Of a DNA stretch of 22,132 nt, positions 14,189 to 21,965 are shown piece after piece. Where the stretch lies: contig WRKN01000013.1 in NCBI GenBank assembly GCA_009778055.1, forward strand, positions 1 to 22,132. Reading direction: 5' to 3'. The translations under genes and the position numbers were made by a program. The notes below the pieces were generated by a model. The model saw nothing but the letters and a program-made list of their open reading frames with translations. It was not told where the DNA came from and ran no database searches. Each line of letters begins with the position of its first letter. The first letter of the stretch is position 1. The stretch comes from Synergistaceae bacterium. Its GTDB lineage: Bacteria; Synergistota; Synergistia; Synergistales; Aminobacteriaceae.

Positions 14189-14536
14189 CTAACCTTCCGC
14201 AACCGTAACGGTCACATGTGATGTACGATGCACGTACGGATGCGCCCTCCCCATAGAAACGGGGCGAAAACGCTTCATTGTAGGTCCTTGATCGGCATAG
14301 GCGGTAAGCACGCGCAATCTATCGGTGTCCATCCCGTAATTATGCTCGGCGTTGGCTATGGCGCTCTGCAAGACCTTGAAGACTACGCGCGCGGCCTTTT
14401 GAGGGCTGAAACGCAGTATAGTCATGGCATCCTCGGCTTTTTTCCCTCTGATAAGGGTAAGAACCTGGCGAACCTTGGTGGGAGAAATCCTCACCTGACG
14501 AACTTTGGCTTTCGCCTGAAGTTTATTGACCTCCAT
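14189..14536 (-). CDS. rplV: 50S ribosomal protein L22
   Basis: L22 has a globular domain on the subunit surface and a long beta hairpin that lines the narrow part of the exit tunnel together with L4. The 115-aa chain carries the AKVRQVRISPTKVRQVLTLI core, the ALQSAIANAEHNYGMD-like block (written SAIANAEHNYGMD in this sequence) and the hairpin with TMKRFRPVSMGRAHPYVHRT. The hairpin shows no insertion or deletion that I can see. AGGAGGAGC precedes the ATG. Confidence 0.97.
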   Translation of the reverse strand: MEVNKLQAKAKVRQVRISPTKVRQVLTLIRGKKAEDAMTILRFSPQKAARVVFKVLQSAIANAEHNYGMDTDRLRVLTAYADQGPTMKRFRPVSMGRAHPYVHRTSHVTVTVAEG

Positions 14537-14548
14537 CTTTCGCTCCTC

Positions 14549-14830
14549 CTACTTGCCTTTGGTGGAGCGTTCCTGCCCCGCGTGGTGTCCGAACTTTCTG
14601 GTCTGGGCGAACTCTCCCAGCTTATGCCCCACCATGTTCTCGCTTATGTAAACCGGGAGGTGCATCCGCCCGTTATGGACGGCTATCGTGTGCCCAATCA
14701 TCTGCGGGACTACGGTGGAACGGCGCGACCAGGTTTTCAACACTTTTTTGGAGCCTGATGTATTCATTTCCTCGACCCTCGACAAGAGGCGCTGCTCTAT
14801 GTAGGGTCCTTTTTTAGCGGAACGAGCCAT
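14549..14830 (-). CDS. rpsS: 30S ribosomal protein S19
   Basis: S19 sits in the 30S head and bridges to the 50S subunit with S13. The 93-aa sequence has MARSAKKGPYIEQRLLSRVE, TWSRRSTVVPQMIGHTIAVH and VGHKLGEFAQTRKFGHHAGQ, all diagnostic. It lies between rplB and rplV, as usual. The end of the gene overlaps the ribosome binding site of rplV (stop TAG followed by GAGGAG). Confidence 0.97.
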   Translation of the reverse strand: MARSAKKGPYIEQRLLSRVEEMNTSGSKKVLKTWSRRSTVVPQMIGHTIAVHNGRMHLPVYISENMVGHKLGEFAQTRKFGHHAGQERSTKGK

Positions 14831-14853
14831 TTTCTAGCTGTCTCCCTTCACAT

Positions 14854-15681
14854 CTATTTCTCGTGGCGGCGGCGTACGATCAGCCTGTCGGAGGGTTTCT
14901 TCTTGCGCGTCCTGTACCCTTTGGCAGGCGTGCCCCAAGGAGAAACGGGATGCTTTTTACCTTTGCTTTTTCCCTCTCCGCCTCCCATCGGGTGGTCCAC
15001 AGGGTTCATAACCATACCGCGCACCGTGGGACGGCGTCCGTGGTATCTCGTTTTCCCCGCTTTCCCAAGAGAGATGTTCTCGTAATCTTCGTTGCCAACC
15101 TGCCCGACGGTTGCCATACACTCCAGCAGTATCAGGCGAAGTTCGCCGCTGGGCATACGGACGTAGGCGTATTTGCCTTCCTTAGCCATGAGCTGAGCGG
15201 ACATCCCCGCCGAACGAACCAATTTGGCCCCCCGGCCGGGCTCCAACTCTATGTTGTGAACGACGGAACCCACCGGCATATCTTTCAGTTTCAAAGCGTT
15301 ACCCGGCACAATATCGGCCTCCGGACCCGAAAGTATCGTGTCCCCGACCTTGAGCCCCTTCGGGAAAATAATGTAACGCTTCTCCCCATCGGCGTAATTG
15401 ATGAGAGCAATACGCGCGTTACGGTTGGGATCGTACTCCACCGTGGCGACTTTTCCCGGGATACCCGTTTTGTCGCGCTTAAAATCAATGATGCGGTAGC
15501 TCCTTCTATGGCCTCCGCCAATATGACGCATCGTAATGCGCCCTGTATTGTTGCGTCCGCCGCTTTTGCGCAACGGAGCCGTGAGAGAGCGCTCCGGCTT
15601 GTCGGTAGTTACGTCCTCGCGGCCCTGAACGGTCATCTGCCTGCGGCCGGGGGTATAAGGCTTAAACGGTTTAATCGACAT
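14854..15681 (-). CDS. rplB: 50S ribosomal protein L2
   Basis: L2 is one of the most conserved ribosomal proteins, needed for subunit joining and close to the peptidyl-transferase centre. At 275 aa it is of normal size. The N-terminal part has KPFKPYTPGRRQMT and RKSGGRNNTGRITMRHIGGG, then the OB/SH3 core. The C-terminal PTVRGMVMNPVDHPMGGGEG segment contains the conserved functional histidine. The C-terminus ends with basic RLIVRRRHEK. GAAGAGG lies upstream of the ATG. Confidence 0.98.
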   Translation of the reverse strand: MSIKPFKPYTPGRRQMTVQGREDVTTDKPERSLTAPLRKSGGRNNTGRITMRHIGGGHRRSYRIIDFKRDKTGIPGKVATVEYDPNRNARIALINYADGEKRYIIFPKGLKVGDTILSGPEADIVPGNALKLKDMPVGSVVHNIELEPGRGAKLVRSAGMSAQLMAKEGKYAYVRMPSGELRLILLECMATVGQVGNEDYENISLGKAGKTRYHGRRPTVRGMVMNPVDHPMGGGEGKSKGKKHPVSPWGTPAKGYRTRKKKPSDRLIVRRRHEK

Positions 15682-15697
15682 GTTCGGTTACCTCTTC

Positions 15698-15994
15698 CTA
15701 AATGCTGACGCCTTCGAAGAATTCAATGCGCTGTCCCTGCGGCAAAGCCACAACGGCTTTCTTCCAGGAACGTGTTTTACCCGTAAAAGCTCCCATACGT
15801 TTTGGCTTTGAGGGAACGTTTATCGTGTTTACGCTCAACACTTTCACTTTGAATATCTGCTCGACGGCCTGACGAATTTGTATCTTGTTGGCGCTCCTGT
15901 GCACTTCAAACGTATACTTGTTCAACTCCACAAGCGAACTGCTTTTTTCCGTTATTATCGGCCTTATTATTATGTCGTGGGGAACCAGATTCAT
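15698..15994 (-). CDS. rplW: 50S ribosomal protein L23
   Basis: L23 surrounds the tunnel exit and is the main dock for trigger factor and SRP. The 98-aa protein has HDIIIRPIITEKSSSLVELN, YTFEVHRSANKIQIRQAVEQ and the GRTR-like loop (here GAFTGKTRSWKKAVV). The ATG overlaps the rplD stop by 4 nt (ATGA), giving translational coupling with L4. Confidence 0.97.
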   Translation of the reverse strand: MNLVPHDIIIRPIITEKSSSLVELNKYTFEVHRSANKIQIRQAVEQIFKVKVLSVNTINVPSKPKRMGAFTGKTRSWKKAVVALPQGQRIEFFEGVSI

Positions 15995-16614
15995 CCTGCG
16001 TATACCTCCTCCAGGCGCGCGACCACTTCAGGAGTCACGACCAGTGTTTTTGAATTGAGAAGGTCATATACGTTTATGCTGGCGACGTTAATAACCTTTG
16101 CCCCCGGGATGTTGCGCACCGACCTGACTACGTTGTCCCCGCCGGCATGAAACACGACCAAAGCCTTCTGGGCTTGAATGGCGTCCATGAAACCCTTCGC
16201 GGCCTTCGTAGACGGCTTGTCCAACCCGAAACTTTTCACGACGGTAAGCTCCTGATTTCTGACCTTCATAGAGAGCGCGCTCAACATCGCCAGGCGGCGG
16301 ACTTTCTTGTTGACCTTCTGGCTGTAGTCACGGGGTTTGGGGCCATGAGCCACGCCGCCGTGCACCCATATGGGCGAACGCCTGCTCCCGTGTCTGGCAC
16401 GTCCCGTGCGTTTTTGTTTCCACGGCTTCCTGCCGCCGCCGGCGACTTCGCCCCGCGTCTTCGCGGAGTGCGTGCCCTGCCTCACGTTGGCAAGGTGCGC
16501 CACGACAACCTGATGCATGGCCGGCACGTGTACCGGCGCTCCAAATACTTCCTCGGATAAAGCAAGCTCCTCCAGGGCGCGTCCTTTAAAATCCACTACA
16601 TTGACTCTAGGCAT
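15991..16614 (-). CDS. rplD: 50S ribosomal protein L4
   Basis: L4 stabilises 23S rRNA, and its extended loop lines the exit tunnel opposite L22. In E. coli it also represses its own S10 operon. The 207-aa protein begins MPRVNVVDFKGRALEELAL and has the loop GGGRKPWKQKRTGRARHGSR, then KPRDYSQKVNKKVRRLAMLS. The loop looks intact. There is no long leader upstream of rpsJ, because tuf abuts it, so an E. coli-like L4 control site is not apparent. Confidence 0.97.
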   Translation of the reverse strand: MPRVNVVDFKGRALEELALSEEVFGAPVHVPAMHQVVVAHLANVRQGTHSAKTRGEVAGGGRKPWKQKRTGRARHGSRRSPIWVHGGVAHGPKPRDYSQKVNKKVRRLAMLSALSMKVRNQELTVVKSFGLDKPSTKAAKGFMDAIQAQKALVVFHAGGDNVVRSVRNIPGAKVINVASINVYDLLNSKTLVVTPEVVARLEEVYAG

Positions 16615-16639
16615 GATTGTTCGCTCCTTCGCCGGCTCG

Positions 16640-17266
16640 TCACAGCTTCTTGTAAATGGTGACCAGGCCGTTTTTGGCGCCCGGCACCGCGCCTTTGACG
16701 AGAAGAAGGTTGTTTTCCACGTCCACGGCCACGACGGTAAGGTTCTTGACCGTCACTTTTTCACTTCCCATGTGTCCGGGCATACGTTTCCCCGGAAATA
16801 CGCGCCCGGGGTAGGAAATAGCCCCGCTTGAACCGCCGTGGCGGTGCATGACGGAAGTTCCGTGGGTGGACTGCTGCCCGCCGAAATGGTATCTTTTCAT
16901 GACTCCGGCAAATCCCTTCCCTTTGCTGACTCCGCTGACATTGATTTTCTCGCCGGGCTCAAACAAATCCACCCTGATTTCCTGCCCTATTTCGTAGCCT
17001 TCCGTCTTGTCCAGCCTGAACTCCCGGAGCGTACGCTTGGGCTCGGCCTTGATCTTGTCGAAAAGGCCCTTAAGGGGTTTGGACAGCTTGCGCGGCTTCA
17101 TCGCGCCATAGCCGAGAAGAACGGCGGAGTATCCGTTCTGTTCGGGGGTGCGGATGGCAATCACAGGGCACGGGCCAGCCACGATGGCCGTTACGGCCAC
17201 CGCCTGTCCTTGTTCGTTAAAAACCTGGGTCATGCCGACCTTTTTCCCCAATATTCCTATACCCAT
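16640..17266 (-). CDS. rplC: 50S ribosomal protein L3
   Basis: L3 starts 50S assembly, and its internal extension approaches the peptidyl-transferase centre. The 208-aa protein has GILGKKVGMTQVFNEQGQAV at the N-terminus and the conserved HFGGQQSTHGTSVMHRHGGS loop, including the Gln that PrmB methylates in E. coli. It ends with the LLLVKGAVPGAKNGLVTI strand. AAAGGAGAG precedes the ATG. The gene follows rpsJ after 20 nt. Confidence 0.97.
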   Translation of the reverse strand: MGIGILGKKVGMTQVFNEQGQAVAVTAIVAGPCPVIAIRTPEQNGYSAVLLGYGAMKPRKLSKPLKGLFDKIKAEPKRTLREFRLDKTEGYEIGQEIRVDLFEPGEKINVSGVSKGKGFAGVMKRYHFGGQQSTHGTSVMHRHGGSSGAISYPGRVFPGKRMPGHMGSEKVTVKNLTVVAVDVENNLLLVKGAVPGAKNGLVTIYKKL

Positions 17267-17286
17267 CTTTTTCTCTCCTTTACGGC

Positions 17287-17592
17287 CTATACCTTGATCT
17301 GAATATCCACCCCGGAGGGCAGATTAAGCTGCATCAAAGCGTCCGTCGTTTTTTGCGTGGGGTTTATGATGTCGATCAACCGCTTGTGCGTTCTCATTTC
17401 AAACTGCTCTCTCGCGTCCTTGTCCTTATGCGGAGACTTCAATATAGTTACCTTGCTGATCTCCGTGGGTAGAGGAATGGGACCCGATACGACAGCGCCG
17501 CTTCTTTCAGCCGTCTCCGCGATTTGAGACGCGGAGGCGTCCAGAACTCTGTGATCGAACGCTTTCAAGCGGATACGTATATTTTTAGCCAT
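17287..17592 (-). CDS. rpsJ: 30S ribosomal protein S10 (NusE)
   Basis: S10 is a 30S head protein and, as NusE, links NusB and NusG in transcription antitermination. The 101-aa chain includes IRIRLKAFDHRVLDASASQI, GPIPLPTEISKVTILKSPH and EQFEMRTHKRLIDI, all standard. The ATG shares one base with the tuf stop (TAATG), so S10 synthesis is probably coupled to EF-Tu. This junction merges the str and S10 operons; in E. coli they are separate transcription units. Confidence 0.98.
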   Translation of the reverse strand: MAKNIRIRLKAFDHRVLDASASQIAETAERSGAVVSGPIPLPTEISKVTILKSPHKDKDAREQFEMRTHKRLIDIINPTQKTTDALMQLNLPSGVDIQIKV

Positions 17593-18794
17593 TATTTCAA
17601 AATCTGGGTTACAACGCCCGCGCCGACCGTATGTCCGCCCTCGCGCACCGCAAACCTCAGCCCCTCTTCCATCGCTATCGGCACTATCAGGTCCACCTCG
17701 AAGTTGGCGTTGTCCCCGGGCATAACCATCTCCACTCCATCAGGGAGTTTTATTCCGCCCGTCACGTCCGTGGTGCGGAAGTAGAACTGCGGCTTGTACC
17801 CGGCGAAGAACGGCGTATGACGTCCGCCCTCTTCCTTCTTCAGTACGTACACCTCGGCCTTGAACTTCGTGTGCGGCGTCACGGTATTCGGCTTCGCAAG
17901 CACCTGGCCGCGCTCGACCTCGTCCTTGTCCACGCCTCTGAGCAGTATGCCGACGTTATCTCCGGCTTCCGAGAAGTCCAGTATTTTGCGGAACATCTCA
18001 AGGGACGTCGCGACGGTTTTCTTTACGTCCGCCTTCATGCCGACGATCGCCACTTCGTCGCCCGGCTTGATTACGCCGCGCTCGACCCTGCCCGTCACAA
18101 CCGTGCCGCGCCCCGTAATCGTGAACACGTCCTCAACAGGCATCAGGAACGGCTTGTCCTTTTCGCGCTCGGGCTCCGGTATAAAGCTGTCGCACGCATC
18201 CATAAGATCCCACACCGGCTTGGAGACAGGGTCATCTTTCGTCCCCTTGCCTTTTTCCATTATTTCCAGCGCCGAACCGCGAACTATCGGAACGTCGTCG
18301 CCGGGGAACTCGTACTTGCTCAAAAGCTCCCTGATCTCCATCTCGACGAGGTCGAGAAGCTCAGGATCGTCCACCTGATCCGTCTTGTTCATGAACACCA
18401 CAAGAGCCGGAACGTTGACCTGACGGGCAAGCAGCACGTGCTCGCGCGTCTGGGGCATGGGGCCGTCGGCGGCGCTGACGACGAGAATGGCCCCGTCCAT
18501 CTGGGCCGCGCCCGTTATCATGTTCTTGATGTAGTCCGCGTGCCCGGGGCAGTCAATGTGGGCGTAGTGACGATTATCGGTCTGATACTCCACGTGGGAG
18601 ATGTTGATGGTTATGCCGCGCTCGCGCTCTTCGGGGGCTTTGTCGATCATGTCGTAAGCCGTGAAGTCCGCCAGTTTCTGCGTGGACAGACACTTTGTAA
18701 TCGCCGCCGTGAGCGTCGTCTTACCGTGGTCGATATGCCCTATCGTTCCGATGTTCAAATGCGGTTTGTTGCGGTCAAACTTTTCCTTTGCCAT
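17592..18794 (-). CDS. tuf: Elongation factor Tu
   Basis: EF-Tu delivers aminoacyl-tRNA to the ribosomal A site as a GTP complex. The 400-aa protein has G1 GHIDHGKT at 19-26, the switch I region ERERGITIN near 57-64, DCPGH at 81-85 with the catalytic His85, and NKTD at 136-139; threonine takes the variable place of NKxD. Domains II and III follow, with GRGTVVTGRVERG and GDNANFEVDLIVPIAMEEGL. The ribosome binding site is AGGAGG. A second tuf copy elsewhere is possible but cannot be judged here. The overall sequence looks Synergistota-like to me. Confidence 0.98.
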   Translation of the reverse strand: MAKEKFDRNKPHLNIGTIGHIDHGKTTLTAAITKCLSTQKLADFTAYDMIDKAPEERERGITINISHVEYQTDNRHYAHIDCPGHADYIKNMITGAAQMDGAILVVSAADGPMPQTREHVLLARQVNVPALVVFMNKTDQVDDPELLDLVEMEIRELLSKYEFPGDDVPIVRGSALEIMEKGKGTKDDPVSKPVWDLMDACDSFIPEPEREKDKPFLMPVEDVFTITGRGTVVTGRVERGVIKPGDEVAIVGMKADVKKTVATSLEMFRKILDFSEAGDNVGILLRGVDKDEVERGQVLAKPNTVTPHTKFKAEVYVLKKEEGGRHTPFFAGYKPQFYFRTTDVTGGIKLPDGVEMVMPGDNANFEVDLIVPIAMEEGLRFAVREGGHTVGAGVVTQILK

Positions 18795-18823
18795 AACTGC
18801 TGATCCCTCCTGAAAATAATTGA

Positions 18824-20881
18824 TTAACCTTTCAAAACTTTCTCCGCCACATCAGCCGGAGCCGGCTCGTAGTGGTCGAACTGCATCGTGTAATTTGCCC
18901 GTCCCGATGTCTTGCTCCTGAGGTCAGTCGCGTAGCCGAACATGCTGGACAACGGCACAAAAGACTTGATCACCCGCGCGTTGGCCCTTACGTCCATACC
19001 TTCAATGCGCCCCCTGCGGGACGACAAGTCGCCTATGACGTCTCCGACGTAGTCCTCCGGCGTAACAACCTCCACGGACATTATAGGCTCCATGAGAACA
19101 GGCCCGGCCTTTTTCATGGCTTCCTTGAAGCCCAAAGACGCCGCAATCTTGAACGCCATGTCGGAGCTGTCCACTTCATGGCAGCTTCCGTCCACAAGCA
19201 TTACCTTGATCCCTATCACCGGGTATCCGCCAAGGATCCCGCTTTGATGGGCTTCCTCCAATCCCTTCTGAACCGACGCGACGTATTCCTTAGGTATTAC
19301 GCCGCCAACCGTTTTGTCCTCGAATTCGTATCCCTTACCCTCGGGAAGGGGTTCGAGTTCCAGGACGACGTGACCGTACTGCCCTCTGCCGCCCGACTGC
19401 CGAATGTACTTACCCTCCGCGGAGGACGTTTTCTGAATGGCCTCACGATAAGCCACCTGAGGCCGCCCCACCTTGACGTCAACGCCAAATTCCCTTTTCA
19501 GGCGATCCACGATTATCTCCAGATGAAGCTCGCCCATGCCGGAGATGATGGTCTGCCCGCTCTCCTCGTCGGTGCGGATACGGAACGTCGGATCCTCCTC
19601 CGCCAGCGTGGACAGCCCTTTGGAAAGTTTCATCTTGTCGGCTTGCGTGGCGGGTTCCACGGAAAGAGATATTACCGACTCCGGAAACTCCAGGCTTTCA
19701 AGCACTATAGGAGAATTTTCGGCGCAGAGAGTATCGCCGGTTTTGGTGTATTTGAGGCTCGGAACCGCCACTATCATCCCGGCGTTCATCGAGTCTATGT
19801 CCTCGCGCTTGTTGGAGTGCATACGCATAATGCGGCCTATGCGCTCTTTATGCCCGGAACTGGCGTTGTATATGGAGCTGCCCTTATCCAGGCTGCCGGA
19901 GTAAACGCGCAAAAATACCAATTTGCCAAGGAACGAATCCGCCGCTATCTTGAACGCCAGCGCCGTAAACGGTTCCTTAGGATCGCTGTGACGCTCGACC
20001 GTTATTTCCGGGTCGCTGGGGAGAACCCCCTTTATCGCCGGCAAATCAGTGGGGCATGGCAGGTATTCCACCACCGCGTCCAACAAAAGTTCCACGCCTT
20101 TGTTCTTAAAAGCGGACCCGCAAATGACCGGAACGGCTTTCAGATTTATCGTGGCCTCGCGGAGAACCGAGCGGATAAGCTCGTTTTCCACTTCCTTGCC
20201 GTCAAGGTACAGGGCCATTACTTCATCGCTGAAATCCGATATAGACTCTAAAATGAAACTGCGCCCCGCCTTTGCCGCGTCCGCCATGTCGGGAGGAATA
20301 GGAGCAGCGCTGGGCGCCCGGCCAAGTTCGCCGCTGAAAAGCACCGCTTTTTGCTCGATCAGATCCACCACTCCCGCAAAATCCTCTTCAGCCCCAATAG
20401 GTATCTGAACAGGAATGGCGTTTGCGCCCAGCTTCTCTTTCATAGCGGCAACAACCGCGTCGAAATCAGCGCCTATCCGATCCATTTTGTTTACAAACGC
20501 CACCCGCGGAACGTGATGCCTGTCCGCCTGACGCCATACGGTTTCCGATTGAGGCTCGACTCCTCCCACGGCGCAGAAGACCGACACAGCCCCGTCAAGA
20601 ACGCGAAGCGAACGCTCCACCTCCACAGTAAAATCCACGTGGCCGGGCGTATCAATCAAGTTAATTGTATACCCCTTCCATTCACACGTTGTGGCAGCGG
20701 AGGTAATCGTTATGCCGCGTTCCCTCTCCTGCTCCATCCAGTCCATTGTGGCCGCGCCCTCATGCACCTCTCCCACCTTGTAGTTGCGTCCGGTGTAATA
20801 GAGAACGCGCTCGCTGGTCGTGGTTTTACCGGCGTCGATATGAGCGGCTATACCTATGTTCCTAAGTTTTGTAATATCCAA
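18824..20881 (-). CDS. fusA: Elongation factor G
   Basis: EF-G catalyses GTP-dependent translocation and, with RRF, ribosome recycling. The 685-aa chain has the G domain with AHIDAGKT at 13-20, RGITIT at 55-60, DTPGH at 77-81 and NKMD at 131-134. Domains II-V follow; domain IV has the RQSGGRGQYGHVVLELEP region. It is the full five-domain factor, slightly shorter than the usual 690-700 because of a short N-terminus. The start is TTG, with GAGGTG 8 nt upstream. It lies between rpsG and tuf, the classical str order, and so is likely the main translocase rather than an EF-G2 paralogue. Confidence 0.97.
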   Translation of the reverse strand: MDITKLRNIGIAAHIDAGKTTTSERVLYYTGRNYKVGEVHEGAATMDWMEQERERGITITSAATTCEWKGYTINLIDTPGHVDFTVEVERSLRVLDGAVSVFCAVGGVEPQSETVWRQADRHHVPRVAFVNKMDRIGADFDAVVAAMKEKLGANAIPVQIPIGAEEDFAGVVDLIEQKAVLFSGELGRAPSAAPIPPDMADAAKAGRSFILESISDFSDEVMALYLDGKEVENELIRSVLREATINLKAVPVICGSAFKNKGVELLLDAVVEYLPCPTDLPAIKGVLPSDPEITVERHSDPKEPFTALAFKIAADSFLGKLVFLRVYSGSLDKGSSIYNASSGHKERIGRIMRMHSNKREDIDSMNAGMIVAVPSLKYTKTGDTLCAENSPIVLESLEFPESVISLSVEPATQADKMKLSKGLSTLAEEDPTFRIRTDEESGQTIISGMGELHLEIIVDRLKREFGVDVKVGRPQVAYREAIQKTSSAEGKYIRQSGGRGQYGHVVLELEPLPEGKGYEFEDKTVGGVIPKEYVASVQKGLEEAHQSGILGGYPVIGIKVMLVDGSCHEVDSSDMAFKIAASLGFKEAMKKAGPVLMEPIMSVEVVTPEDYVGDVIGDLSSRRGRIEGMDVRANARVIKSFVPLSSMFGYATDLRSKTSGRANYTMQFDHYEPAPADVAEKVLKG

Positions 20882-20913
20882 GAAACAGCACCTCTAAACT
20901 ATTTAACTCCGGG

Positions 20914-21384
20914 CTACCATCTGTAATGGGCGAACGCCCGGTTGGCTTCCGCCATTTTATGCGTATCTTCCCGTTTTTTGATGGAGCTGCCCTCGTTTTT
21001 GTAGGCGTCGATAAGCTCGCGCATCAAACGCTCCGACATAGGCATACCTTTTTTGCCCCTGGCGTAGGAAAGTATCCAGCGAATCGAGAGAAGCTGTCCT
21101 CTTTCCGAAGTAACTTCCACCGGAACCTGATACGTCGCGCCGCCCACCCGCCGCGGACGAACTTCAATTTGAGGGGCTACGTTACCCATAGCCTTCTCGA
21201 ACACCTCGAACGGTTCAGCGCCGAGTTTCTCCGCAGCTTTGTCAAGGGCGTCGTACAGTATCCTCTCGGCTGTGCTCTTCTTGCCGCCTTTCATAATGCT
21301 GGCGATAAATTTGGCCACCGTAGGATTACCAAAACGCGTATCCGGCACAACTTCCCGCTTTCTTACATGTCCTTTACGAGGCAT
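20914..21384 (-). CDS. rpsG: 30S ribosomal protein S7
   Basis: S7 starts assembly of the 30S head and contacts the E-site tRNA. The open frame extends 32 codons further upstream, into the end of rpsL, but the ATG at 21384 is chosen because MPRKGHVRKREVVPDTRFGN is the family N-terminus and gives the standard 156 aa. The core has SIMKGGKKSTAERILYDALD and ARGKKGMPMSERLMRELIDA, and the C-terminus has EANRAFAHYRW. GGGGGAG lies upstream. The 13-nt gap to rpsL leaves no room for an E. coli-type S7 regulatory site. Confidence 0.97.
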   Translation of the reverse strand: MPRKGHVRKREVVPDTRFGNPTVAKFIASIMKGGKKSTAERILYDALDKAAEKLGAEPFEVFEKAMGNVAPQIEVRPRRVGGATYQVPVEVTSERGQLLSIRWILSYARGKKGMPMSERLMRELIDAYKNEGSSIKKREDTHKMAEANRAFAHYRW

Positions 21385-21397
21385 GACCGTCTCCCCC

Positions 21398-21775
21398 TCA
21401 GCTCTTCTTCGGCCTGCGAGCGCCGTACTTCGAGCGGCTGCGCTTCCTGTTTTCCACACCGCCGCAGTCAAGCGTTCCACGCACGATGTGATAACGAACG
21501 CCGGGAAGGTCTTTCACACGCCCTCCGCGCACCAATACAACGGAGTGTTCCTGCAAATTATGCCCGATTCCCGGAATATAAGATGTCACTTCTATCCCGT
21601 TCGTCAGGCGCACGCGCGCAACCTTCCTCAAAGCCGAATTCGGCTTTTTAGGGGTGACGGTATACACTCTCGTGCATACCCCTCTTCTAGCGGGATTTCC
21701 CTGTAACGCCGGGGAGTCGCTTTTGACGCGCTTCTCCGTACGCCCATGACGAACAAGCTGATTGATTGTCGGCAC
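21398..21775 (-). CDS. rpsL: 30S ribosomal protein S12
   Basis: S12 is the decoding-centre protein of the 30S subunit and the first gene of the block. The 125-aa sequence has KPNSALRKVARVRLTNG, the PGVRYHIVRGTLD stretch and an Arg/Lys-rich end. Lys43 and Lys88, the two classical streptomycin-resistance positions, are both wild-type lysines, so no S12-based resistance is predicted. Asp89, the residue RimO modifies in E. coli, is present. The start is GTG, with AGGAGG (21783-21788) 7 nt upstream. A strong promoter lies about 120 bp further upstream. Confidence 0.98.
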   Translation of the reverse strand: MPTINQLVRHGRTEKRVKSDSPALQGNPARRGVCTRVYTVTPKKPNSALRKVARVRLTNGIEVTSYIPGIGHNLQEHSVVLVRGGRVKDLPGVRYHIVRGTLDCGGVENRKRSRSKYGARRPKKS

Positions 21776-21891
21776 AGAACTACCTCCTTAGCTGAAATAA
21801 AGCTGATATAACCTACAAAAAACTTATAACTCTCTTTCGGACACAACAGACCCGTTCAAAGGCACAAAAACGCCTCCGTGCTCAAAACACA
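21776..21891 (-). promoter_or_regulatory. 5' leader of the ribosomal block
   Basis: If transcription starts about 7 nt after the -10 box, rpsL has a leader of roughly 115 nt. It is AT-rich near the gene and ends with the AGGAGG of rpsL. Only a weak GCAC/GTGC pairing is visible, and I recognise no known riboswitch or ribosomal-protein binding site. Confidence 0.45.
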
Positions 21892-21897
21892 AAGGGG

Positions 21898-21927
21898 ATA
21901 ATACCAAAACCGGCATGTCAATGTCAA
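21898..21927 (-). promoter_or_regulatory. Sigma70-type promoter with extended -10, driving rpsL and the whole block
   Basis: On the minus strand a perfect TTGACA (-35, 21922-21927) is followed by an 18-nt spacer and TATTAT (-10, 21898-21903). TGG precedes the -10 directly, making an extended -10 element. A second TTGACA copy lies directly inside the spacer (21916-21921) but is too close to the -10 to serve as its -35. The promoter points into rpsL. It is the best promoter I found in the window, fitting for an operon needed at very high levels. Confidence 0.75.
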
Positions 21928-21965
21928 GATAATACGTACGCCTTTCATGCCAAACGTATCGGAAA

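Noticed and set aside
17631..18803. 390-codon plus-strand open frame opposite tuf
   Set aside because: It mirrors EF-Tu codon bias and contains low-complexity His/Arg/Val-rich sequence; no family is recognisable.
18872..20251. 459-codon open frame on the plus strand, antisense to fusA
   Set aside because: It lies wholly within a clear EF-G gene, has no recognisable domain and no ribosome binding site. Long antisense frames are expected from biased codon use in highly expressed genes.
21385..21480. 32-codon upstream extension of rpsG
   Set aside because: It lies mostly within rpsL; MPRKGHVRKRE at 21384 is the standard S7 start.
21398..21775. Possible streptomycin-resistance allele of rpsL
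   Set aside because: Lys43 and Lys88 are both the wild-type residue.
21824..21829. TTATAA as a second -10 box in the rpsL leader
   Set aside because: No acceptable -35 hexamer lies 16-19 nt upstream; the TTGACA/TATTAT promoter is far better.
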